Shown here: positions 44,411-53,523 of the stretch, piece after piece
How positions within the stretch are numbered: the first letter of the stretch is position 1
Layout of the letters: every line of letters begins with the position of its first letter
Source of the DNA: Lachnospiraceae bacterium
GTDB lineage: Bacteria; Bacillota; Clostridia; Lachnospirales; Lachnospiraceae
Length of the DNA stretch: 64,000 bases
NCBI GenBank assembly: GCA_910574185.1
Contig: CAJSZQ010000014.1
Location: 40,221 to 104,220 of the forward strand
Direction of reading: 5' to 3'
Position numbers and translations under genes: made by a program
Notes under the pieces: model-generated
Told to the model about the DNA's origin: nothing
Databases searched by the model: none
Seen by the model: the letters and a program-made list of their open reading frames with translations, nothing else

Positions 44411-46195
44411 ATGAAAGAACTTGAATATCCGTTTGATGCAAGCTGGATTCTTTCAAACAGAAGAAAAATTCGAAGGAGTCTTTTAGCTGGAAATAGAAAT
44501 TATATAGAAAAAAAGGTAGCGGTGCTTGGAGGTTCAACCACAGCAAATATTATACAAATACTAGATTTGTTTCTGATGAATCAAGGGATAAAAGCAACAT
44601 TTTACGAGTCTGAATATGGAATGTATTATGAGGATGCTGTTTTTGGGAATCAAGAACTTTCGGCATTTCATCCGGATATTATATATATTCATACTACGAA
44701 CCGTAATGTGCCAGAGGTTCCGGCAGTTTCGGATTCGATAGAAACAATAGATGTTTTATTAGAATCATACATGAAACGTTTTAGAACAATCTGGGAAAAA
44801 CTTTCTGAAAATTATGCATGTCCTATAATACAGAATAATTTTGAAATGCCGCTATTTAGGCTTCTTGGAAATAGAGATGCTTGGGATAAACATGGCACCG
44901 TAAACTTTTTATCAAGGATGAATCAGCAGTTTTATGAATATGCAGAAATCCATAAAGATTTCTTTATCTGTGATATAAACTACATATCAGCAGATTATGG
45001 TCTGAAAGAATGGAGTGACACGTTCTATTGGAACATGTATAAATACGCGCTTAATGTAAATGCAATACCATATCTTTCTTTTAATATAGCAAACATAATA
45101 AAATCTATATTTGGAAAAAATAAAAAAGGATTGGTATTAGATCTTGATAATACGCTTTGGGGAGGTGTTGTTGGAGATGATGGCGTTGAGAACATTAAGA
45201 TTGGTCCAGAAACACCGCCAGGGCAGGTTTATCTTGAGTTTCAAGAGTATGTAAAACAATTAAAGCAGATAGGTGTAATCCTCAATATAAATTCCAAAAA
45301 TGATTCGTCTAATGCGTTAGCAGGGTTAAGGCATCCAAATAGTGCATTGGCACCAGAAGATTTTATTGAAATAAGAGCCAATTGGGAATCAAAGGATAGA
45401 AACATGTATTCGATAGCAGACGCGATTCACCTATTACCGGAGAGTCTTGTATTTGTAGATGATAATCCCGCCGAACGTCATATTGTGAGGGAACAAATTC
45501 CAAATATTTGTGCACCGGAGATAGGAGAATCGCATGAGTATATTCAGAATATTGATAGGAATGGTTTTTTTGAGGTTACATACTTATCTGATGATGATTT
45601 AAAGAGAAACGAGATGTATAAAGAAAATGCCGAAAGAATTAAACTTCTGGGAAGTTTTTCTGATTATGGGGAGTATCTTTGCTCTTTAAATATGCGGGCT
45701 ATTATCAAACCTTTTGAGCCAGTTTATTTGGCACGTATTGCACAGCTTACCAACAAGAGCAATCAATTTAATCTTACTACTAAACGTTACACGCAGGCAG
45801 AAATTGAAGAGGTATCTAATAATGTCAACTTTATAACTCTTTATGGAAAATTAGAAGATAGATTTGGTGATAATGGTGTTGTTTCTGTATGCATTGGCAG
45901 GATTGATGGCGATGTATGTCATATGGATTTATGGCTGATGAGTTGTCGTGTATTGAAAAGAGACATGGAATATGCCATGATGGATTCCTTGGTCTCCAAG
46001 TGTATAGTTGCTGGGGTTGTGAAGATTAGAGGATATTATTATCCTACATCGAAAAATGGTATGGTGAAACAATTTTATGAAACTATGGGATTTTCGCTTG
46101 TTTCTGAATCACCTGAGGGAACGGTATGGTCTTTTGATATTGAGAAATCATATACAAAACAAAATAAATATATTCAAGTGGAGGTAGAAGTATGA
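44411..46195 (+). CDS. FkbH-like HAD-IIIC protein with SGNH- and GNAT-like flanks
   Basis: Encodes 594 residues. An N-terminal SGNH-like region (residues 1-230; VAVLGGSTTANIIQILDLFL) precedes the HAD domain with LVLDLDNTLWGGVVGDDG and LNINSKNDSSNAL, then a GNAT-like C-terminus (FGDNGVVSVCIGRIDGDV, WLMSCRVLKRDMEYAMMDSL). FkbH proteins load a glyceryl group from 1,3-bisphosphoglycerate onto an ACP in polyketide systems. Here the ACP gene overlaps its stop, so a three-carbon or derived acyl chain on ACP is likely. ATG 44411 follows AAGGTGG; the frame is open further left without a ribosome site. Confidence 0.88.
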   Translation: MKELEYPFDASWILSNRRKIRRSLLAGNRNYIEKKVAVLGGSTTANIIQILDLFLMNQGIKATFYESEYGMYYEDAVFGNQELSAFHPDIIYIHTTNRNVPEVPAVSDSIETIDVLLESYMKRFRTIWEKLSENYACPIIQNNFEMPLFRLLGNRDAWDKHGTVNFLSRMNQQFYEYAEIHKDFFICDINYISADYGLKEWSDTFYWNMYKYALNVNAIPYLSFNIANIIKSIFGKNKKGLVLDLDNTLWGGVVGDDGVENIKIGPETPPGQVYLEFQEYVKQLKQIGVILNINSKNDSSNALAGLRHPNSALAPEDFIEIRANWESKDRNMYSIADAIHLLPESLVFVDDNPAERHIVREQIPNICAPEIGESHEYIQNIDRNGFFEVTYLSDDDLKRNEMYKENAERIKLLGSFSDYGEYLCSLNMRAIIKPFEPVYLARIAQLTNKSNQFNLTTKRYTQAEIEEVSNNVNFITLYGKLEDRFGDNGVVSVCIGRIDGDVCHMDLWLMSCRVLKRDMEYAMMDSLVSKCIVAGVVKIRGYYYPTSKNGMVKQFYETMGFSLVSESPEGTVWSFDIEKSYTKQNKYIQVEVEV

Positions 46196-46437
46196 GTAGA
46201 GAAGAAGTTTTTGAAAAGTTAAATGTAATTTTCCGCAATAATTTTGATGATGATGGCATTACTCTCTGTGATGTTACTTCATCTGAGGACATTGAGGATT
46301 GGGACAGCTTGGAACAGATCAATCTTGTTGTGGCAATTCAGGATGAATTCAAAGTTAAATTTAACATTGATGAGGTAAACGCGATGAAAAACGTCGGAGA
46401 AATGGTGGATTTTATCCTTGAAAAGATGGGTGTATAG
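46192..46437 (+). CDS. Acyl carrier protein
   Basis: Encodes 81 residues, acidic and helical. The phosphopantetheine serine lies in EDWDSLEQINLVVAI (Ser near residue 41), the normal D-S-L motif. The overlap with the FkbH-like gene and the following MaoC and SDR genes mark it as a dedicated carrier for a glycan acyl substituent rather than the housekeeping fatty-acid ACP. Start ATG overlaps the previous stop (ATGA). Confidence 0.93.
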   Translation: MSREEVFEKLNVIFRNNFDDDGITLCDVTSSEDIEDWDSLEQINLVVAIQDEFKVKFNIDEVNAMKNVGEMVDFILEKMGV

Positions 46438-46440
46438 TAA

Positions 46441-46860
46441 ATGAGAGCGTATGGAATAAAAGATATTACTGTTGGAATGAGTGAAAGCTTCCAGGTTAAT
46501 ATTACTGAAGATATGATGCAAAAGTTTTTTGATATAACAGGAGATGAGAATCCGCTTCATATGAGTGGAGACTTTGCGAAATCCAGAGGATTTGAAGATC
46601 GTGTGGTATATGGAATGCTGACTGCATCGCTGATTTCAACATTAGGGGGATGTTATCTTCCGGGTAAATTCTGCCTGATTCAGGGGATTGAGGTAAAATT
46701 TGCGAAACCTGTATTTATTGGAGATGAATTGGTAGTTACAGGTAAGATTAGTAGAGTGGATTATGATTTGAAATATCTTGAAATTAAGATTATGATTAAA
46801 AATCAAAAGAATGAAAAAGTCCTGAGAGGACTATTGAAAGCAGGTGTGATGGATGAGTAA
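46441..46860 (+). CDS. MaoC-like (R)-hydratase, hot-dog fold
   Basis: Encodes 139 residues. The hydratase-2 motif is visible as FFDITGDENPLHMSGDFAKS followed by FEDRVVYGMLTASLIS, with catalytic Asp and His. Enzymes of this type add water to trans-2-enoyl-thioesters or run the reverse dehydration. Between an ACP and a ketoreductase-like SDR it would process the ACP-bound chain, for example at a 3-hydroxyacyl stage. It starts three bases after the ACP gene and overlaps the next one by eight. Confidence 0.9.
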   Translation: MRAYGIKDITVGMSESFQVNITEDMMQKFFDITGDENPLHMSGDFAKSRGFEDRVVYGMLTASLISTLGGCYLPGKFCLIQGIEVKFAKPVFIGDELVVTGKISRVDYDLKYLEIKIMIKNQKNEKVLRGLLKAGVMDE

Positions 46861-47581
46861 TGAAAAAGTTCTTCTTGTTACAGGTGCATCATCAGATGTA
46901 GGAGCTGAATTAATTAAAAATGTCGGAAAAAATTATGAAAAGATATGGGCACATTATCGAAGTTCAGCCACTATTATTGATGAATTGCGTAAACAAGTCG
47001 GAAAACAGATTATTCCGATTCAGGCAGATTTTAGAGATTTAAAAAGTACTGAGGATTTTATCGAGAATATATATGTTTCGGGAGATATTCCAGACCATAT
47101 AGTTCATTTGTCTGCTCAGAAGGCACATAGCTTGCAATTTCATAAACATACTTGGGAAAGCTATCAAAAAGAAATAGATACTTCTCTTAGATCAATTACA
47201 ATGATTTTACAATCTTTTGTACCTAAAATGGCAAAAAAAAAGTACGGAAAGATAATATTTATGCTTTCTGCATATTTATTGGGAGTACCCCCTAAATTTC
47301 AAAGCCCGTATATTACAGTAAAATATGCGTTACTTGGGTTAATGAAAAATCTTGCTGCAGAATATGCAGCAAAAGGAATCAGGGTTAACGCAGTTTCTCC
47401 AGATATGATAGAAACAAAGTTCCTTTCGGAACTGCCGGATCTAATTAAAGAGCAAAGTGCAAAAAATAATCCATTAGGAAGAAATATTTATATTCATGAG
47501 GTTGTTCCAACAATAGAATATCTGTTGTCTAATGGAAGCGATATGGTAACCGGACAGAATATAGGTGTTACGGGAGGATAA
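46853..47581 (+). CDS. Short-chain dehydrogenase/reductase (ketoacyl reductase-like)
   Basis: Encodes 242 residues with VLLVTGASSDVGAELIKNVG, MLSAYLLG for the catalytic Ser region and SPYITVKYALLGLMKNLAAEYAAKG where Tyr and Lys are four apart; GIRVNAVSPDMIETKF and a final MVTGQNIGVTGG complete the FabG-like pattern. It likely reduces a 3-oxoacyl-ACP, the partner step to the MaoC-like protein. It is the last gene of the left half; beyond it comes transposase debris and no clear terminator. Confidence 0.88.
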   Translation: MSNEKVLLVTGASSDVGAELIKNVGKNYEKIWAHYRSSATIIDELRKQVGKQIIPIQADFRDLKSTEDFIENIYVSGDIPDHIVHLSAQKAHSLQFHKHTWESYQKEIDTSLRSITMILQSFVPKMAKKKYGKIIFMLSAYLLGVPPKFQSPYITVKYALLGLMKNLAAEYAAKGIRVNAVSPDMIETKFLSELPDLIKEQSAKNNPLGRNIYIHEVVPTIEYLLSNGSDMVTGQNIGVTGG

Positions 47582-47689
47582 TTAAAAAAATAAATGGCTC
47601 TGCTATAGATAATAAATAAAAAACTTGGAGAGAAACATATGCATGGTTATAAAGCAGATTCTTTTTATATTATCTGATAGGCCAAAAAG

Positions 47690-48165
47690 AATATAAGAAA
47701 ATCTTAGCACCAGCTATTCTGAGCATTCCGGTGTGTTCTTCGTTCCAAAATTGTACTGATGGCTGTGTAGAAAAAATAAATTCACAGATTGCAGATGCAT
47801 TTGACACTGCTTATGCTACTGTCAGTACATGGAGGAACCGTTTTTATAATAGTACGTCAGGGTATTGCGCAGTTTGTTTCTCCTTACAGTGTGCGGAAAT
47901 TTCTTATGTTTGCAGGAATTGCGCCATAGAAAAACCGTTATTAGCTCAATTCCACGGAAAAACACGAAGATCCAGAAACCTTAAAAAATTGAATCGATCT
48001 GCGCCCTTTACATGGAATCCCCCACAGCCGGCAGAAGCAGACATGGAAGTGTATTCCACAGATGAAATGACAGGGGTTCAGGCACTGGAACGAAAATATA
48101 CGGATAAACCAATAACAGATATCATTCCGGATATATTCAGAGTCGACTTTCTGGGTATCCCCTGA
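47690..48165 (+). mobile_element. IS630-family transposase remnant, plus strand
   Basis: Fragments of an IS630 transposase are readable: IADAFDTAYATVSTWRNRF at the helix-turn-helix and STDEMTGVQALERKYTDKP around the first catalytic Asp. The intervening region is out of register and the C-terminal half with the other DDE residues is gone. The remaining 47582-47689 stretch shows nothing definite. Confidence 0.8.
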
Positions 48166-48296
48166 ACACACAGGTAGTGGTGCCCGAACCTCTCCAGTAG
48201 CTGGTAGGGTTTTTCATCCATGCATACCATGGGAACTGCTGGATTATAGGACATTTCATAAATATCAAGGACATCATCTAATTTTGAAATTTAACT
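48165..48296 (-). mobile_element. IS630-family transposase fragment, minus strand
   Basis: On the minus strand the frame KLDDVLDIYEMSYNPAVP then MVCMDEKPYQLLERFG is the catalytic core of a second IS630-type transposase, of another subgroup than the plus-strand remnant. Only about 44 codons remain. It abuts the plus-strand fragment tail to tail in the gap between the two half-operons; 48297-48372 has no gene. Confidence 0.8.
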
Positions 48297-48372
48297 TTAT
48301 GAAATTGGTTTTATATAGCTACACATTATCTACCATTACTTCGTAATTATGAATAGACCATCATCATAGATA

Positions 48373-49458
48373 TTAGAGCGTATATTTTCGCGCTTGAGTA
48401 TATTTTTTACTTATATTTTCAATAATGTGGTAAACACACACACTCGCTATAACTGAAATAACTACAACTATTATTGGTCTTGTCCATACATATATCACAT
48501 TATTCTGCCAACCTGCCATTTGAGCAAAAAATCCTAATACATGACCTATTAATATATGCAGGACATAAACATATACTGAATATGATTCGCCTAGTCTTTC
48601 AATATTTTTATTGATAGATACAGATGGATTATTAGCAGCCATCAGAAATATAGATACTGCACAAATTATGGTTCCGATTTCTGATAAATTTATTGTGTTG
48701 CTAAATACTGTAAATAATATAGCAGTTAGTGCTCCTAACATCGAAGCGGAAATAAGAATACCGTTTTCTAATTTACGACAATCTTCTAATCTATTAGCAA
48801 TATAATTTCCAAGAAAAAAATACGGAAGTGCTCCTACCAGAAAATTTCCTAACAGATGCCATGTTAAATTCAGTGATGTTACGACAATTGAAATTATAAT
48901 CCGAAATGAAAATAATATTGGAATCATTTTATAAATATATTTGTAATCTTTCTTCCGGATTATGAAAATATATACCAAATATGCATAAATAAGGGAGGGT
49001 AAAAACCAAAGATGGCCAGCTAATATAATATCCAAATCACTAATAAACAATATTTTAACCCATTGTTTCCAATCGAAAAACTGTAATAGCCATTCATCAA
49101 TACTAAATTCTTTAATTCTGAAACATAAGGTAATAGTAGTATAAAGAAATATAGAATACCATGTAATCTTCAGTATCCGTTTTATTCTTCTGATATTTTT
49201 TTCAACTCCATCTCCAATTTTACTATGAGCAAAGAAACCAGATGTCATAAAAAAAACCGGTACTGCATATTCAGAAATTTTCGATACAATTATTCCTGTT
49301 ATGCCAGGAAAACAGACGTGTATAAATACAACACTTATACATCCAATACCTTTAAAAAAATTGAGCAAACTATTCCGGTTGGTTGGTTGGTTGGTTGGTT
49401 GGTTGGTTGGTTGGTTGGTTGGTTGGTTAAGGATATTCCTATTTTTTTCTCTTGTCAA
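48373..49458 (-). CDS. Membrane acyltransferase (family 3) with a translated tetranucleotide tract
   Basis: Encodes 361 residues from TTG 49458, which is nine bases behind AGAGGA; an upstream in-frame TTG at 49509 has no such site. About ten membrane helices are predicted, and LLNFFKGIGCISVVFIHVCF contains the family's conserved His in helix 1. Such OafA/WecH-like enzymes O-acetylate surface sugars. Residues 11-28 are four and a half repeats of N-Q-P-T coded by 13 copies of AACC. With 13 units the frame is open, with 12 or 14 it would end early, so the gene is now in its ON state. Confidence 0.88.
   Translation of the reverse strand: MTREKNRNILNQPTNQPTNQPTNQPTNRNSLLNFFKGIGCISVVFIHVCFPGITGIIVSKISEYAVPVFFMTSGFFAHSKIGDGVEKNIRRIKRILKITWYSIFLYTTITLCFRIKEFSIDEWLLQFFDWKQWVKILFISDLDIILAGHLWFLPSLIYAYLVYIFIIRKKDYKYIYKMIPILFSFRIIISIVVTSLNLTWHLLGNFLVGALPYFFLGNYIANRLEDCRKLENGILISASMLGALTAILFTVFSNTINLSEIGTIICAVSIFLMAANNPSVSINKNIERLGESYSVYVYVLHILIGHVLGFFAQMAGWQNNVIYVWTRPIIVVVISVIASVCVYHIIENISKKYTQARKYTL
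49377..49428 (-). repeat. (GGTT)13 simple sequence repeat within a coding sequence
   Basis: Thirteen perfect copies of GGTT (AACC on the coding strand) fill 52 bases, eleven codons after the start of the acyltransferase. Four-base units are not a multiple of three, so each slippage step shifts the frame, a classic contingency-locus design. Confidence 0.97.
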
Positions 49459-49685
49459 TTTAAAATTTCCTCTGTTTTTATAGTTTTTTATTTTTTTGTC
49501 AATCACCAATTACTGAATATATTCTATATTATGATGTTGGGGCCAAAACCATAAAAGTTAGCCCTATTCCTATTGTACCTTGCTATAAGTTTTATATCTT
49601 CGTAGCAAAGTGCTGCTGCCCATTTGTCGAGCAACACATATTATTTAAATCTTTTAGAATACTTATTACATCAAACTACATTTTA

Positions 49686-50713
49686 TCATCGAACCACTCT
49701 TCCAGAGCCGCCATTTTGAATCAAGTTTTCTACCTCCATAACTGTAACCCTGTTAAAATCGCCTTCTATCGTATGTTTCAAGCAACTTGCCGCAGTAGCA
49801 AAATTTATGATGTCTTGATTTTCCTTTCCAGTAATAAATCCGTAAATAATACCTGCTGAAAAACTGTCTCCTCCTCCAATTCGGTCAACAATATGTATAT
49901 CATATTTAGGGGGGAAAAGGATCTGTCTTGTTTATAATCATACAGAAGCGCACTCCATCCATTAAAACCCGCTGAATAACTTTCGCGTAATGTAAATGCA
50001 ACATTTTTACAACCATATTTTTTACAAATTTCTCTAGCAACTTCTTTATAATTTGACGTATTTAGCATACCTGATTCTACATCATTATCTGTTGGAACAA
50101 TCCCCAAACACTTGTCAGCATCCTCTTCGTTTGCAATACATATATCAACGTAAGGCATAAGAGTTTTCATAATTTGCTGAGCTTTTTTGCTATCCCATAA
50201 TTTCTTCCGGTAATTAAGGTCACAAGATATAGAAAGACCTCTTTTTTTGGCTTCACTGCATGCCGCAAGACAAGCAGCATAAATGTTATCCGATAATGCA
50301 GGATTGATTCCAGTCCAATGAAACCAATCTGCATCATCAAAAATATTATCCCATTTAAATTCATTCTTATCCGCTAATGAAAATGCAGAATACTTCCGAT
50401 CATATACCACTTGAGAAGGCCTTTGGGATGCTCCTTTTTCAAGATAATATATTCCAAGCCTGTCGCCGCCATATATAATTTCCGATACATCAATACCAAA
50501 ATTTTGAAGTTCTCTTACTGCACTTTTTCCGATAGGATTGTCTGGCACTTTTGTAATATACTTCACTTCAAGCCCATAATTTGCAAGTGATACTGCCGTA
50601 TTCGCTTCTCCGCCGCCAAACGTTGCTAGCATTTGATCATTTTGAAAAAAACGATAATTTCCATTTGGCGTCAAACGTAACATGATTTCTCCAAATGTCA
50701 CAATTTTTTCCAT
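49686..50713 (-). pseudogene. kdgK: 2-keto-3-deoxygluconate kinase-like (PfkB/ribokinase family), frameshifted at a C6 tract
   Basis: The first part reads IVTFGEIMLRLTPNGNYRFF, TFGGGEANTAVSLANYGLEV and CDLNYRKKLWDSKKA as in KdgK-type sugar kinases. At 49909-49914 (C6 on the coding strand, after DRSF) the frame changes and stops at 49805. In the neighbouring frame the sequence goes on with [20 protein letters not shown], which holds the catalytic Asp, to a stop at 49686. One more C, or two fewer, would restore a normal protein of about 342 residues. ATG 50713 has AGGAG nine bases before it. It may be a real switch, decay, or a sequencing error in the homopolymer. Confidence 0.87.
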
Positions 50714-50737
50714 ATCTTCCATCTCCTATTTTATCTT

Positions 50738-52309
50738 TTATATTGTATAAAGTGTTGGTGTAATAAATTCCAAGGATATATATTTATTAATATCTTTTAA
50801 TTCCTCAGAAATCAATTCATTTTTTAATTCAGCAGCCAAAAAATAATCTTCTGCAATTTCACGCTCAGAATAATTTCCGCTTTCATGCTTTTCATATCCG
50901 TCCATTCCAGCAATTACAACGTCCTTCACTCCAATTGAGGCCAAAACTCTCAAAACCATCAGGCCGGCATTATCAATTATTTCTTCATGATGAGATAAAT
51001 AGCTGGCGTAGTTTACAACATATTCTGCATTACTTGTATCAGATATATTTGATGTTACAATAACTTTATCTTTTACCAATGACGGAATTCTCACATATTT
51101 CCTCATGTTACTGCAAAATATATATTCTGGATTAAATTTTTTATCGTAATAATTTACCATAATAACTATTATTTCTTTATCTTGCATTTTTTGTTTTATT
51201 ACATCATAATAATTGTTAATACTCTTTCCGGGTGCAATTAATAATATCTTTTTTCCCTGAAACTTATTATTTAAATCTGAAATTGTATTATTATCATCAA
51301 TATAATCCTCAAAATATTCCAAATAATATTTTTCAGCTTTAGTCTTATTAAAAATTAATTTATCTTCCGGTGATATGCTACCCAGTAATTCGTTAAACGC
51401 CTTTACAGCTAGCGTACCTTTTTCTGCTAAATAGATAGCATAATTTGGGTGACAGCCATGTGTAGCAGATAAATAAAGCGGTAGAGAATAACCCCAAAAT
51501 TTTCTATTATAAAACTTAACCAAATACTCATCCATAATTTCCAACATAGGTGAGACACGATAATTAGTACCATAATTATCGTTCATATACTCGGCAAACA
51601 ACTCTAAATTAAGGTTTCCTGCTCCACGACCCATACCAAATATACATGCGTCAATACAAACATTTCGTCTTAAATTCATTTCTACTAATGTTTCTGCATT
51701 TCCAAATGCCTGCTGAAGATTATTATGCGCATGATAACACAACATTGTATCTCTATTCAAGTTATTATCTGCTAATGCGACAAGACGTAGAAAATGCCGT
51801 CTCTTAATCATTCCAAATGTATCAACAATTGTTAGGCCATCCGGTTGTATTGTATTAAATTTTTCTATACTCTCTATAAATTCTTTGTCTGAATAAGCAT
51901 CGGTGCTAACGAAATTAACAAATACCGCATAACCAAGTTCTTTAATTCTTTGACAATATTTATACGCCTCATCTAATTTTTCCTTTTTAAAAATAACTCT
52001 AATTCCATCAATTGAATCATCTTTATTGGGAATAAGTCTTTCTATTGGCACAGGATTGCTCATATCCAGCATTCCAACATAAAGAATGTTCTTATCCTTT
52101 ACTCCTAATACATGACGGAAAGATTCTACATCAGGAAATAATGAATAATCTGGATTATATGTATCCCCTTTTATAAACCCCACTTCAATCATTTCAATTC
52201 CCGTTTGTGCTAATTTCCAGACAATTTTTTTAATTGCTTCTTCTCCAAAATTCCAGTCATTAATATATCCTCCATCTCTTAGAGTACAGTCTAACAAACT
52301 AATTTTCAT
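50738..52309 (-). CDS. HMGL-like aldolase fused to a C-terminal nucleotide-binding-like domain
   Basis: Encodes 523 residues. Residues 1-300 form an HMG-CoA-lyase/DmpG-like TIM barrel: SLLDCTLRDGGYINDWNFG with the metal Asp and catalytic Arg, IVDTFGMIKRRHFLRL, CYHAHNNLQQAFGNAETL (the metal His pair) and FGMGRGAGNLNLELF. Residues 345-523 (KKILLIAPGKSINNYYDVI, YIFCSNMRKYVRIP, VVIAGMDGYEKHESG) resemble the MptE/DUF115 type of Rossmann-like fold also found in glycan loci. It may join pyruvate to an aldehyde and make a deoxy-keto acid, matching the KDG-kinase-like gene next to it; that is inference. Confidence 0.85.
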   Translation of the reverse strand: MKISLLDCTLRDGGYINDWNFGEEAIKKIVWKLAQTGIEMIEVGFIKGDTYNPDYSLFPDVESFRHVLGVKDKNILYVGMLDMSNPVPIERLIPNKDDSIDGIRVIFKKEKLDEAYKYCQRIKELGYAVFVNFVSTDAYSDKEFIESIEKFNTIQPDGLTIVDTFGMIKRRHFLRLVALADNNLNRDTMLCYHAHNNLQQAFGNAETLVEMNLRRNVCIDACIFGMGRGAGNLNLELFAEYMNDNYGTNYRVSPMLEIMDEYLVKFYNRKFWGYSLPLYLSATHGCHPNYAIYLAEKGTLAVKAFNELLGSISPEDKLIFNKTKAEKYYLEYFEDYIDDNNTISDLNNKFQGKKILLIAPGKSINNYYDVIKQKMQDKEIIVIMVNYYDKKFNPEYIFCSNMRKYVRIPSLVKDKVIVTSNISDTSNAEYVVNYASYLSHHEEIIDNAGLMVLRVLASIGVKDVVIAGMDGYEKHESGNYSEREIAEDYFLAAELKNELISEELKDINKYISLEFITPTLYTI

Positions 52310-52383
52310 AATATTATTTTCCCTTCTTCAAAAATGTTAAAATAACCTTATTTTCAATAATTATCCTGTTTTCTACAATAGTT

Positions 52384-53523
52384 TCAAAAGAATTTTTGTT
52401 TTATTTTTTCTAAAATAGATATTCTGCCATACTTTTGTATCGCTCTGCTAAATGATATTTCATCTAGTTTTTGAAGAAACTCTTCCGATTGTGAATTAAT
52501 CTTAACGGATGAATCAAAGCAAACATTACCTTGAAAGATCTCCTGAAAATCTCTTTTTATAACATGTAACTGTTTCTCTGCTAATAAAAAAAGCTTACTG
52601 CCTTTTACACTATTAACCAACACCATTGATGTTCCTTTGTCATCGTCCAATTGCGGTTCTATTCCCCAAAAATCAGCCAAAGTTATATCTCCATATCTTG
52701 GAATTCCTTTAAAATCACAATTACCGCAACTTGGACGTATATATAAATTGGGTCCTAGATAACCTGTCATAAATAGATTTTTGTTTCCCTTCAATATAAT
52801 AGAATTTCCATTTTCAAAATCTACTTTCGTACAACGAGGCGATTTCTTCCAGCCATTCACTTTATATTTAAACCAAACATTTAAAACTTTTGAACTATTC
52901 TGGTTTTCCAGTTCCCTTAGCCAGGATTCGTATGCTTTGGGTGAATTCATACCACGGCAAATAAAATCAAAGGTAATTAAATTATCATAATCTTTATCTA
53001 GAAATGCATATAAGCCTGCTACCTGACATGGCGCGCCGCAAAACCCTACTAATTTATTCTCAGCTAATAATTTCTTTACTTCCTGATATATAAATCCAAT
53101 CTCACTTTGCAAATATTTTGATTGACGAATACGCGAAAGTCCTTCTTCATTGTTTACCAAGATATGCTCAACCAGGTTCTTATCATTATATGCAGCACCT
53201 GCAATATAACCCCCCTGCTTTAGTATAATTCTCGCTAATTCAGAAAAAGCTCCTCCTGATGTACTCTTAAAACGTGTGTCTTTATCTTCAGACCAAACAG
53301 CATAAGTATATGGTTCAGTTATACGCGATGTTTTAATTTTGAGCCTTTTTTCACATACTTTCACACATAAATTGCAGTCAACACATGCTTCTGAAATATT
53401 AGGATAGACAAACCCGCAATCATCTTTTTTTAATTCTATTGCATTTTTCGGGCAAATATTTGCACAACTGGCACATCCGGTGCATTCTTCTTTTCTTAGC
53501 CAAAATTCCTTCATACTATACAT
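52384..53523 (-). CDS. FrhB-like protein with two 4Fe-4S clusters (coenzyme F420 hydrogenase beta subunit family)
   Basis: Encodes 379 residues. Two ferredoxin-type Cys sets lie at the start ([12 protein letters not shown] and [11 protein letters not shown]), followed by [34 protein letters not shown] and the Cys motif [11 protein letters not shown], then [13 protein letters not shown]. The same family occurs beside pyruvyl transferases in many capsule loci of anaerobes, where its reaction is not settled. It overlaps the acetyltransferase gene by eight bases. A pyruvyl transferase gene is present farther upstream at 60537. Confidence 0.88.
   Translation of the reverse strand: MYSMKEFWLRKEECTGCASCANICPKNAIELKKDDCGFVYPNISEACVDCNLCVKVCEKRLKIKTSRITEPYTYAVWSEDKDTRFKSTSGGAFSELARIILKQGGYIAGAAYNDKNLVEHILVNNEEGLSRIRQSKYLQSEIGFIYQEVKKLLAENKLVGFCGAPCQVAGLYAFLDKDYDNLITFDFICRGMNSPKAYESWLRELENQNSSKVLNVWFKYKVNGWKKSPRCTKVDFENGNSIILKGNKNLFMTGYLGPNLYIRPSCGNCDFKGIPRYGDITLADFWGIEPQLDDDKGTSMVLVNSVKGSKLFLLAEKQLHVIKRDFQEIFQGNVCFDSSVKINSQSEEFLQKLDEISFSRAIQKYGRISILEKIKQKFF

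Noticed and set aside
49225..49554. Plus-strand open frames giving repeated VGWL peptides
   Set aside because: They arise from translating the GGTT tract on the strand opposite to the acyltransferase gene; no start site or family resemblance.
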